A stretch of DNA of 64,000 bases from Nonomuraea polychroma (GTDB lineage Bacteria; Actinomycetota; Actinomycetes; Streptosporangiales; Streptosporangiaceae), in the NCBI RefSeq assembly GCF_004011505.1, contig NZ_SAUN01000001.1:7777501-7841500 (forward strand), given 5' to 3'. The notes under the pieces are model-generated. The model was not told the origin of the DNA, did not search any database, and was given only the letters and a program-made list of their open reading frames with translations. Position numbers and translations under genes: made by a program. Numbering within the stretch: position 1 is the first letter of the stretch; each line of letters opens with the position of its first letter. Below are positions 24,831 to 33,328 of this stretch, piece after piece.

Positions 24831-25973
24831 TTGCGGCTCTACCTGACCGCGCTCAAGCCGACCGACTCCGTGACGGACGGCTTCCTGCCCGCGGCCCGCG
24901 CGCTGGGCTGCGAGGTGACGATCCTGACGGATCGGCCGGAGCGGCATCCCGATGCGGTGGCGTGCGACGTACGTGACCCGCGTGCCGTCATCGACACGAT
25001 CGAGCAGCTCGGCAAACCCGACGTGATCTTCTCCAACTCCGACCACCTGCAGGCGGAGACCGCGCTGGCCGCGGCCTATTTCGGACTGCCTGGCAAGGAC
25101 TGGCGGGCGTGCGTGGCCGCCAAGAACAAGTTCCTGATGCGTCGCAAGCTCCTCCAGGCGGGGGTCGAGCAGGTCAGGTCGGCACGGCTCGCGCCCGGCG
25201 ACCCGGTGCCCGACGGTCTGCCCTACCCCGTCGTGCTGAAACCCCGGGAGGGTGTGGCCAGCGAGGACGTCATGCTCGTCGAGCGCGACCTGGCCGGTGC
25301 GGTGGCCGCGGTCAGGAGGCGGCGGCCGGGCCAGGCGCTGGTCGTGGAGGAATACCTCGAAGGGCCGTTGCGGACGCTCGAAACGCTGGGCGACGGGGAC
25401 GAGGTGCGGGTGCTCGGGGGGTTCGGGACGACCCTGGGGGCGTTGCCGTACTTCATCGAGGAGCGGCTCGACTGGTCCCCGCCGTCGTCGCCGGATGACG
25501 CCCATGTGCTGGCGGCGCTGAGCGCTCTGGGGATCGGATTCGGGGCGTGTCACACCGAGTACGTGCTCACTGCCGACGGGCCCCGCGTCATCGAGATGAA
25601 TTACCGGGTGATCGGGGATCACTGCGATTTCCTGATGGCGGACGTGCTCGGGGTGCCGTTGTTCGAGTGGATCCTGCGGGTGCATCTCGGCGAGCGGCTG
25701 CCGGCCATGCCTGCCGTGGCCCGTCACGGGTGTGCGGTCAGTGTCGTCGCCGACCGGGCGGGGACGATCAAGGCCGCGCCGGAGAGCGACTTCGTGGAGC
25801 GCGGTGACGTGCGGCTGTGGCATCGGCCGTTGCGGGAGGTGGGCGACGTGATTTCGCTCACCCATACGAACCGGGACTACCTGGGCGTGATCCGGGCGGT
25901 GGGACCCGACCGGGTACGCGTGGACACGGCCGTGGAGGCGTACCGGGCCGCGCGGCCTTGGGTGATCGAATGA
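24831..25973 (+). CDS. ATP-grasp ligase of a vibrioferrin-like siderophore operon
   Basis: A 380-residue ATP-grasp protein expected to join an amino acid or a carboxylate during siderophore assembly. Visible are PYPVVLKPREGVASEDVML (ATP-binding Lys), ALVVEEYLEGP, and the metal-binding RVIEMNYRVIGD. A TTG start (24831) lies behind a GGGGG tract; no better start in frame is visible. It is the first gene after the iron box and overlaps the next gene by ATGA. In Vibrio the first gene of the pvs operon (pvsA) is likewise an ATP-grasp enzyme. Confidence 0.82.
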   Translation: MRLYLTALKPTDSVTDGFLPAARALGCEVTILTDRPERHPDAVACDVRDPRAVIDTIEQLGKPDVIFSNSDHLQAETALAAAYFGLPGKDWRACVAAKNKFLMRRKLLQAGVEQVRSARLAPGDPVPDGLPYPVVLKPREGVASEDVMLVERDLAGAVAAVRRRRPGQALVVEEYLEGPLRTLETLGDGDEVRVLGGFGTTLGALPYFIEERLDWSPPSSPDDAHVLAALSALGIGFGACHTEYVLTADGPRVIEMNYRVIGDHCDFLMADVLGVPLFEWILRVHLGERLPAMPAVARHGCAVSVVADRAGTIKAAPESDFVERGDVRLWHRPLREVGDVISLTHTNRDYLGVIRAVGPDRVRVDTAVEAYRAARPWVIE

Positions 25974-27463
25974 GCGATCGGGAGGCATATCTGGCCGCCC
26001 GGGTGCTGAACGCGCTGCTGCGCGAGGACTACGGGGGGCTGGCCGCCCGCGTCACCAGGACCAAGGACGGCGTGGGGATGTTGCTGGCGGACGGGCGGTG
26101 GGTGCGGCTTGCGCCCGGGGCGCTGTTCCAGGACTTCGTGGTGGCGGAGGACGAGCGGCTGGGGCTGGAGCAGGTGCTGGAGACCCTCGTGGAGGTGGCC
26201 GACCCGGCGGACTCCGAGGGGGTCGCGGCCTTCTTCGAGGAGTGCCTGGCGGCGTTGTCGGCGCTTGAGCTGCACGACGCGCACGCGGTCGAGGTGCTTC
26301 GGCGGGGGCCGTCGTACGAGGCGCTGGCGGCCTTCGTGGATCACCCGGTTTATCCGACGTCGCGGGCGCGGCTGGGGGTGTCGGAGCGCGACTTGCCGGC
26401 CTACGCGCCGGAATTTGCGCCTTCCTTCGAGCTGCGATGGGCGGCGGTGCCCCGCCGTGCACTTGCGCCGGGCTCCGCCGCACGACTTCCCGCCGGCACG
26501 GCGCCGTGGGACGTCGCCCCCGACGAGGTGCTCTTTCCGGTGCATCCGCTCACCGTCGGCGAGGTGCGGAAGGTCGACGGGGTGCGGGTGCTGGAGGAGG
26601 CGCGGGTCACGGTGCGGCCGACCCTGTCGATGCGGACCGTCGAACTCGACCCCCGCACACACCTCAAGCTGCCGCTGCCGATCAGCACCCTCGGCGTGCG
26701 GAACCGGCGCTCGATCAAGCCCGGGACGCTGGGCGACGGGGCGAAGGCCGAGCTGCTGCTGCGGGAGCTGGCCGACCCCGACGTGCTCCTGGCCGACGAG
26801 CAGACCTATGCGCACGCCGGCCACGAGTATCTGGCGTGGATGGTCAGGCGCCTGCCGGAGGGAAAGATCGTGCCGGTGGCCGCGCTCAACGCGCCCGGTG
26901 TGCTCGCCGAGCTCCGAGAGGTCGGCGACGTCATCCCCGCGTACCTGCGGCTGCTGCTGCTCTGGAACGTGCGGCTGTTCGTCCGGTACGGCGTCGCGCT
27001 GGAGGCCCATCAGCAGAACCTCGCCCTGGTCTTCCAGGGTGACCGCATGAAACTGCTGGTCAAGGACAACGACGGGCTGCTGGCCTCCCCGGCGAGGCTG
27101 AGGGCGGCCGGGATCGAGCCGCCGGCGTTCGCCGACGAGCGCATGCTGAACGACGACCCGCACGCTCTCGCCGACGTGTTCGTGACCATCACGCTGCACC
27201 TGGCCGCCGCCGCCGTGGCGTTCGGGGCGCTGCCGCACGCCCAGGCCGCGACCCTGCTGCGTGACACGCTCGCCGACGCGCTCGACGAGTACGGCGACGA
27301 CCCCATGGCCAGACTCCTGCGCGCCAGGACTGTGGACGCCGCCCGGCTGACCGGAAAGTCCATGGTCACGGCCGGGACGCTGGTGGCCAAGGAACGTTCC
27401 GGCGCGCGCGACATCAACAAGTACTACGGCACCAGTGGCCCCAACTACCTGAGGAGAGCTTGA
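25970..27463 (+). CDS. IucA/IucC-family NIS siderophore synthetase 1
   Basis: A 497-residue NRPS-independent siderophore synthetase that adenylates a carboxylate (usually citrate-type) and condenses it with an amine or alcohol. Family hallmarks are HPLTVGEVRKVDG, TLSMRTVELD, THLKLPLPISTLGVRNRR (substrate/ATP region) and VALEAHQQNLALVF with KDNDG near the C-terminal catalytic core. ATG 25970 overlaps the previous stop (ATGA). Position corresponds to pvsB. Confidence 0.92.
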   Translation: MSDREAYLAARVLNALLREDYGGLAARVTRTKDGVGMLLADGRWVRLAPGALFQDFVVAEDERLGLEQVLETLVEVADPADSEGVAAFFEECLAALSALELHDAHAVEVLRRGPSYEALAAFVDHPVYPTSRARLGVSERDLPAYAPEFAPSFELRWAAVPRRALAPGSAARLPAGTAPWDVAPDEVLFPVHPLTVGEVRKVDGVRVLEEARVTVRPTLSMRTVELDPRTHLKLPLPISTLGVRNRRSIKPGTLGDGAKAELLLRELADPDVLLADEQTYAHAGHEYLAWMVRRLPEGKIVPVAALNAPGVLAELREVGDVIPAYLRLLLLWNVRLFVRYGVALEAHQQNLALVFQGDRMKLLVKDNDGLLASPARLRAAGIEPPAFADERMLNDDPHALADVFVTITLHLAAAAVAFGALPHAQAATLLRDTLADALDEYGDDPMARLLRARTVDAARLTGKSMVTAGTLVAKERSGARDINKYYGTSGPNYLRRA

Positions 27464-29023
27464 ATGCCGAGCTCCGCGAGCTCCGCGAGCTCCGACGCAC
27501 TGGCCATCGACGCGCCCTCCGCCCTGGCAGAGGAGGCGACGCTGGCGGCCCTGCTGCGCTGCTGCGTGCGGGAGGTGGCCGGGCCGCGCGGCCTGGTGTG
27601 GCCGGCGCCGCCGTACCTGCTGCTGCGGGTGGCGGGCACGCTGCTGCGGGCCCGCACGTACGGCGGCGCCGCACTGCGCTTCGACGGCCCGCCCGAGCGT
27701 CTCCGGCAGGGCGCCTGGCGGCCGCTGACAGTGGACGAGCTGGTCGGGCTGGTCGAGTCCGACTTGCAGGGGCACAACACCGAGTTCGCCGAACAGGTCG
27801 CCGCCAGCAGGGAGAGCGTGGCGGCGATCCTGCGGGCCCGGGCGCTGGCCGAGCCGCCCGCCGATCCGTGGCTGGCCTCGGAGCAGGCCCTGGTGTACGG
27901 GCACCCGTTCCACCCGAGCCCCAAGAGCCGCGGCGGGGACGGCTGGCTGCGGTACGCCCCCGAAGCACACGCCGCGTTCCCCGTCCGCCTGCTCGGCGTG
28001 CGCGAGGACGTGCTGGCGGAGGAGGGCGACGTGTCGGCGCTGGAGAGCATGGGCCGGGCGCCGGACGGTTACCGGCTGCTGCCGGCGCACCCGTGGCAGC
28101 TCGACCTCCTGCGGCCCGCGTTCGGAGCCGAGCTGATCGATCTCGGGCCGGGGCCGGTCGTGTCGCCGACCTCGTCGGTGCGCACCGTGTACGCCGCGGA
28201 AGCGGAGGCCTGCCTGAAGTTCTCGCTGAACGTGCGGATCACGAACTGTGTCCGCAAGAACGCCTGGTACGAGCTGGCCGGAGCCGTAGAGCTCACATCC
28301 CACCTCAAGCCCATATTTGACGAAATATCGGCCAAGCACCCCGCCACCCGCTGGCTCCCCGAGCCCGGCTACCGCTCGGCCGCCCTCGGCGCCCGGCTCC
28401 ACGAGGGCCTCGGCGTGATCGTCCGGCACAGCCCGTGGGCCGCCTGCGACCCCGGCGTGACCCCGGTCCTGGCCGCCGCACTCGCCCTGGACGCCCCGGC
28501 GCGGGAACCGCTGACGTGGTGGTCGGCGTACGTGTCGGCGGTGGCGCTGCCGGTGGTGGAGTTGTACTTCGCCCACGGTGTCGTACTCGAGCCCCACCTG
28601 CAGAACGTCCTGGTCGGCCTCGACGCGGCCGGAAGGCCCGCGCAGGCCGTCTTCCGCGACCTGGAGGGCACCAAGCTCGTCGCCGGACGCCATGACCTCG
28701 GCGGGCTGCACCCCGAGGTCGCCCGGGCGCTCACCTACGACGCCGAGCGCGGCTGGGCCCGCGTCGTCTACTGCCTGCTGGTCAACCACCTCACCGAGAT
28801 CGCCGCCGCCGTGGCCGGGCACGACGACGCGCTGCTGCGCGCGTTGTGGCGGATCGCCCGCGACCTGCTCGCCAAACTCGCCGCCGACCTCGGCTGGCCG
28901 CTGCCGCTGTCCGACCTGCTGGCCGGCGCCCCGCTGCCGGCCAAGGCCAACCTGGGCGTGCGCTGGGCCAGAGCGGCCGACCGCGCGGCCGGCTACGTCC
29001 CGATCGCGAACCCGCTCGCATGA
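27464..29023 (+). CDS. IucA/IucC-family NIS siderophore synthetase 2
   Basis: A 519-residue second NIS synthetase. It shows YGHPFHPSPKSR, LLPAHPWQLD, the region PTSSVRTVY, LKFSLNVRITNCVRKN, and EPHLQNVLVG with RDLEGTKL. The N-terminus begins with a Ser/Ala repeat (PSSASSASS) created by a 9-nt DNA repeat, unlike the rest of the protein. The start follows the previous stop directly, with GAGGAGAG upstream. Having two different synthetases points to an asymmetric product. Position corresponds to pvsD. Confidence 0.92.
   Translation: MPSSASSASSDALAIDAPSALAEEATLAALLRCCVREVAGPRGLVWPAPPYLLLRVAGTLLRARTYGGAALRFDGPPERLRQGAWRPLTVDELVGLVESDLQGHNTEFAEQVAASRESVAAILRARALAEPPADPWLASEQALVYGHPFHPSPKSRGGDGWLRYAPEAHAAFPVRLLGVREDVLAEEGDVSALESMGRAPDGYRLLPAHPWQLDLLRPAFGAELIDLGPGPVVSPTSSVRTVYAAEAEACLKFSLNVRITNCVRKNAWYELAGAVELTSHLKPIFDEISAKHPATRWLPEPGYRSAALGARLHEGLGVIVRHSPWAACDPGVTPVLAAALALDAPAREPLTWWSAYVSAVALPVVELYFAHGVVLEPHLQNVLVGLDAAGRPAQAVFRDLEGTKLVAGRHDLGGLHPEVARALTYDAERGWARVVYCLLVNHLTEIAAAVAGHDDALLRALWRIARDLLAKLAADLGWPLPLSDLLAGAPLPAKANLGVRWARAADRAAGYVPIANPLA
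27468..27497 (+). repeat. 9-nt repeat at a synthetase start codon
   Basis: About three copies of GAGCTCCGC directly after the ATG, the reverse complement of the repeat at 23320-23357, encode the Ser/Ala start of the protein. Confidence 0.75.
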
Positions 29024-30090
29024 TCCCCGCCCGCGTCCAGGACGCCGCACTGAGCCTCGCCGAGGCCCCCGCCTACCTCTACGACCTGCCGGGGCTGGAG
29101 GAGCACGTGGCGGCCGTGCGGCAGGCGCTGCCGGGCATCGAGCTGTACTACGCGGTCAAGGCCAATCCGGACCCCGAACTGCTGCGCGTGCTGGCGGGGC
29201 ATGTCGACGGGTTCGAGGTGTCGTCGGCGGGCGAGCACGCGCACGTCACGAGCCTGTTCCCGGGCGCGCGGGTGGCGCTCGGCGGTCCCGGCAAGACCGA
29301 CGCCGAGTTGCGCCTGCCGCACCACCGCATCCACGTCGAGTCACCGAACGAGCTGCGCCGCCTCCTCGCCGCGGGTCTGGAGGCCGACGTGCTCCTCAGG
29401 CTCAACCCCGACCTGCCGGTCGAGGGCGCCGCGCTCACGATGAGCGGGCCGTTCGGGATGGACGACACCGGTGTGGCGGAGTGCCTGCCGCTGTTCGACG
29501 AGCGGGTACGGCTACGCGGACTGCACACCCACGTCGCCAGCGGCCTCCAGGCGGCTCAACTGCTGGACCTGGCGCGGACGCTGCTGGACGACTCCTACGA
29601 GGAGGTCAACCTGGGCGGCGGCATGGCGGTGTCCTATACGGCCCCGGACGACAGGTTCGACTGGGCCGCCTACGGCTGCGGGCTGCACGAGCTGCGGCGC
29701 GGGCGGCGGGTGCGGATCGAGCCGGGCCGGGCGCTGACCGCGTACTGCGGCTACTACGTGACCAGGGTCGTGGACGTGAAGCGGGTGCGCGGCGAGGCGT
29801 ACGCGATCCTCCTCGGCGGCACCCACCACCTGCGCACTCCGGTGACCAAGGGCCACGACCAGCCCTGCACGATCCTGCCCACGGGCGAGGGACCGGGCGT
29901 CGGCGACGAGCCGATCACGTTCGTCGGTCAGCTGTGCACGCCAAAGGACGTTTTCGCACGAAAAATCGTGACCTCTGCGCGAGTGGGCGACACGGTGGTG
30001 TTCGAGATGGCCGGGGCCTACGCCTGGAACATCTCACACCACGACTTCCTCATGCACCCGAAGCCGGCGTTTCACTATCTACGAGCCTGA
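29020..30090 (+). CDS. PLP-dependent decarboxylase (fold type III) of the siderophore operon
   Basis: A 356-residue enzyme of the diaminopimelate/ornithine decarboxylase fold. The PLP lysine is in YYAVKANPD (Lys 47), followed by GFEVSSAGE, HTHVASGLQ, the phosphate loop VNLGGGMAVSY, IEPGRAL, and a C-terminal GAYAWNISHHDFL. It probably decarboxylates an amino acid unit or an intermediate, as PvsE does to supply ethanolamine or SbnH does for staphyloferrin B. It overlaps the preceding gene by ATGA. Its last 41 bases overlap the 3' end of the convergent adnB gene. Confidence 0.88.
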   Translation: MIPARVQDAALSLAEAPAYLYDLPGLEEHVAAVRQALPGIELYYAVKANPDPELLRVLAGHVDGFEVSSAGEHAHVTSLFPGARVALGGPGKTDAELRLPHHRIHVESPNELRRLLAAGLEADVLLRLNPDLPVEGAALTMSGPFGMDDTGVAECLPLFDERVRLRGLHTHVASGLQAAQLLDLARTLLDDSYEEVNLGGGMAVSYTAPDDRFDWAAYGCGLHELRRGRRVRIEPGRALTAYCGYYVTRVVDVKRVRGEAYAILLGGTHHLRTPVTKGHDQPCTILPTGEGPGVGDEPITFVGQLCTPKDVFARKIVTSARVGDTVVFEMAGAYAWNISHHDFLMHPKPAFHYLRA

Positions 30091-33000
30091 CGCTCTCGAT
30101 GAGCGCGACCAGGCCGGCCTCGTCGAGCAGGTTCACAGGCCGCACGGTGCGGTTCGCGCGGACGTAGTGGAAGGCCGCGGCCACCTTCTCCAGGGGCACG
30201 CCGGCCAGGTGCGACCAGGCCAGCCGGTACGCCGCCAGCTGCACCGACGCGCTCTTGGCCGCTTTGCCCTTGGGCGGCTGACCGGTCTTCCAGTCCACGA
30301 CCTCGTAACCGCCGTCGGGGAGCTCGAACACGGCGTCCATCCGCCCGCGCACCAGCCGGTCGCCGATCATGGTCTCGAACGGCACCTCCATGTCGACCGG
30401 CCGCCGATCGGCCCATTCGCTCTGCTCGAACCGCTCCTGCAGCTCGGCCAGGCGCACGTCCGCCTCTTCCAGCTCGTCGTACAGCTCGAGGTCGTCGATC
30501 AACCGCTGCTGGTCCCACCGGGTCTCCAGCCACTTGTGGAACGACGTGCCGCGCCGGGCCAGCGGCGCGGGCTTGACCGGCACCGGACGGCGGATCCTGC
30601 GGGCCAGCTCGCGCGGGTCGGTGGCCAGCGTCACCAGCGACGACACGGTCAGCTTCGACGGCAGCTCGACGATCGTGGCGGGCCGGCGCATGTGCCGCTC
30701 CCGCTCGCGCAGCAGCAGCTCGGTGTCGCGTTCCCAGGCCCGCAGCCGCTCCTCCTCGTACGCCCGCAGCGGCTCGTCGTCCTCGGCCTCGGCCAGCGTG
30801 CCGGCCAGCGCGTCCTCGACCAGCCGGGCGCCGTCGAGCACGGACTCGTACCGCAGGCCCTCGGGCGTGACCGGCCAGACGGCCTCGGCAGGCTCGGCCA
30901 GCAGCGGGTTCGTCGCGCCCTCCGCCACGTCCCCGGCCCAGAACGAGACGCGGTCGGCGGTGTCGCGGATCTCCAGCAGGAAGTCCGACGGCGCCAGCGG
31001 CTTGGTGGCGGTGCCCCAGCGGTAACCGGAGGCGATCAGGTGGTAATGGGCGCGGGTCACAGCCACGTACGCCAGCCTGCGCTCCTCCATCAGGTCGCGC
31101 TCGCGGCAGTGCTCGTCGAAGACGGCCAGCTCCTCCTTGCTGAGCCCGCCCAGCCTGGGCAGGTCGGCGGCGTCGCCGCGCAGCGCGTACGGGAGCTTGC
31201 GGGGGTTCTCGGTCCACCGGCTGTTCATCACCGGCGTGGCGGGGAAGATGCTGCCCGTCGTGATCGTGCCCTTCGAGCTGACCAGCTGCGACAGCCCCGG
31301 CACGACCACGATCGGCCATTCCAGGCCCTTGGAGGCGTGCACGGTCATCAGCTTGACGCTGTTGCTCTCCCCGACCCGGCCGGCCTCCAGCCCGAACTCC
31401 TCGCTCTCGGCCGCCTGCAGGTACGCCAGGAACGCCCCGAGCGTCGGGTCCTCGGCATCGCCCGCGAACCTGGACGCCGCGTCGAGGAACGCGTCGAGAT
31501 CCGCCCGCGCCGCGAACGCGCTCACCGTGCCGCTGCGCGCGGCGACCTCGACGTCCAGGCCGAGCTTGCGCTCCACCTCCGTGATCAGATCGGGCAGCGG
31601 CTGCGCGGTGTGCGCCCTGAGCTGGCGCAGCTCGTGGGCGAGGGCGATAAGCCTGGTGCGGGCCAGCGGCGAGAACGACTCCAGCCATTCCTCCCGGTCC
31701 GGCAGCTCGTCCAGGGCGTCCACCAGGCTGCCGCGTTCCCCGGCCAGGTCGGCCACCACCTGGTCGAGCGGGTCCTCGGCGCGGGTGCTCTCGCTCAGCT
31801 CGCGGGCGAGCTCCCTGGCGTGCTCGCCCAGCACCCGCAGGTCGGCGGGGCCGATCCGCCAGCGGGGGCCGGCCAGCAGCCTGGCCAGCGCGTCGCCGGC
31901 GGTGGCGTCGTACAGCACCCGCAGGGTGGCGACGATGTCGTTCACCTCGGGCACGGTCAGCAGGCCGCCGAGGCCGACCACCTCGACCGGGATGTCACGT
32001 TCCTCCAGGGCCCGGCGCAGCGCCGGGAACTGCGAACGTTTCCTGGCCAGGATCGCGACGTCCTGCGGCTGGATGGCGACGGTCTTCTTGCGTTCCTTCT
32101 CGCCCCACGGCAGCCCGTCCGGGGCGACCTCCTGGCCGAGGATCTTGGCGATGCCGTCGGCGATCCACTTCGCCTCGTCCTCGGCGGTCTCGTGGAAGGC
32201 GCAGGTCACGCGGCCCCGCTCGACCCGGTTGGGGCCGGGGACGAGGACGGGGACCTCACGGGCCTCCATGCGGAGCGGGAGCTGGACGCGGGCGGCCACG
32301 TCGAGCACGCGGTCGCCGTTGCGGAAGCTGACGCTGAGCTGGCGAACGGGCGCCAGATCCCCCGCGCTTGTCCGGAAATCTCGTGAAAAGCGGCGAAGGT
32401 TGCCTGAGGAGGCGCCGCGCCAGCCGTAAATCGACTGGCAGGGGTCGCCGACGGCGGTGACCGCGTGGCCGCCGCCGAACAGCGAGCGCAGCAGGACCAG
32501 CTGCGCGTGGCTGGTGTCCTGGTATTCGTCGAGCAGGACCACCGCGTAACGCTCGCGCTCGATCTGCCCTACTTCTTTGTGGTTGGCGGCGATCCTGGCG
32601 GCCAGCGCCATCTGGTCGCCGTAGTCGATGACCTCCCGGCTGCGCTTCAGCCGCTCGTACGCCTCCACCAGCGGCAGCAGCTGCTCCCTCGCGGCCTGGA
32701 CGTCCAGCGGCTTGCGCTGGGCGACCGTCTTCCTGCCCGGCAGCGTGTCGTGGCGTTCGCGCAGCCACTCCCCCACCCGCCGCACGTCGGCCGGTCTGCG
32801 CAGGTGCTCCGACAGCTCGCCGGCCAGCTCCAGCACGGCGGCGGTGACCGACGGCGGGCCCAGCTCGATCTTGTCCATCGGCCCGTCGTACATGGCGACC
32901 ACCCGCGAGGCGAGCTGCCACGACACGGCCGGCGTGACCAGCCGCATGGTCGGCTCCAGGCCCTCGCGCAGCGCGTGGTCGGTGACCAGGCGGGCGGCGT

Positions 33001-33328
33001 AGGCGTGGTAGGTCGAGACCGTCGGCTCGTTGTCGAGCGCGCCCGGCTCGACCAGCCCGGCCTCCGCCAGTCCGGTCAGGCGCTCCCTGACCCTGGTGGC
33101 CAGCTCGGCGGCGGCCTTGCGGGTGAAGGTCAGGCCCAGCACGTTCTCGGGTTTGACCAGGCCGTTGGCGACCAGCCAGACCACGCGCCCGGCCATGGTC
33201 TCGCTCTTGCCGGAGCCCGCGCCGGCCATGACCACCATCGGCTCCAGCGGGGCCTCGATGACCGTGGCCTGCTCGCTGGTGGGGGGAAGGATGCCGAGCT
33301 TGCCGGCGAGCTCTGCGGGGGTCAGCAC
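30050..33328 (-). CDS. adnB: AdnB-type helicase-nuclease subunit
   Basis: A 1092-residue SF1 helicase fused to a RecB-family nuclease, the lead-motor subunit of the actinobacterial double-strand-break resection machine AdnAB. Walker A is AGAGSGKS (about residues 35-42), with VLLDEYQDTSHAQL, GDPCQSIYGWRGA, HASKGLEWPIVVVPG and VTRAHYHLIASGY. The nuclease core is YEVVDWKTGQPPKG followed by LAAYRLAW near residue 1030. GTG 33328 overlaps the stop of adnA as GTGTGCTGA, indicating translational coupling for a heterodimer. Confidence 0.92.
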   Translation of the reverse strand: MLTPAELAGKLGILPPTSEQATVIEAPLEPMVVMAGAGSGKSETMAGRVVWLVANGLVKPENVLGLTFTRKAAAELATRVRERLTGLAEAGLVEPGALDNEPTVSTYHAYAARLVTDHALREGLEPTMRLVTPAVSWQLASRVVAMYDGPMDKIELGPPSVTAAVLELAGELSEHLRRPADVRRVGEWLRERHDTLPGRKTVAQRKPLDVQAAREQLLPLVEAYERLKRSREVIDYGDQMALAARIAANHKEVGQIERERYAVVLLDEYQDTSHAQLVLLRSLFGGGHAVTAVGDPCQSIYGWRGASSGNLRRFSRDFRTSAGDLAPVRQLSVSFRNGDRVLDVAARVQLPLRMEAREVPVLVPGPNRVERGRVTCAFHETAEDEAKWIADGIAKILGQEVAPDGLPWGEKERKKTVAIQPQDVAILARKRSQFPALRRALEERDIPVEVVGLGGLLTVPEVNDIVATLRVLYDATAGDALARLLAGPRWRIGPADLRVLGEHARELARELSESTRAEDPLDQVVADLAGERGSLVDALDELPDREEWLESFSPLARTRLIALAHELRQLRAHTAQPLPDLITEVERKLGLDVEVAARSGTVSAFAARADLDAFLDAASRFAGDAEDPTLGAFLAYLQAAESEEFGLEAGRVGESNSVKLMTVHASKGLEWPIVVVPGLSQLVSSKGTITTGSIFPATPVMNSRWTENPRKLPYALRGDAADLPRLGGLSKEELAVFDEHCRERDLMEERRLAYVAVTRAHYHLIASGYRWGTATKPLAPSDFLLEIRDTADRVSFWAGDVAEGATNPLLAEPAEAVWPVTPEGLRYESVLDGARLVEDALAGTLAEAEDDEPLRAYEEERLRAWERDTELLLRERERHMRRPATIVELPSKLTVSSLVTLATDPRELARRIRRPVPVKPAPLARRGTSFHKWLETRWDQQRLIDDLELYDELEEADVRLAELQERFEQSEWADRRPVDMEVPFETMIGDRLVRGRMDAVFELPDGGYEVVDWKTGQPPKGKAAKSASVQLAAYRLAWSHLAGVPLEKVAAAFHYVRANRTVRPVNLLDEAGLVALIESVRLVDSETPASGA

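Noticed and set aside
25877..29050. A 1057-codon open frame antisense to the siderophore operon
   Set aside because: Arg/Gly/Pro-rich shadow frame of GC-rich coding DNA; the sense strand encodes clear enzyme families.
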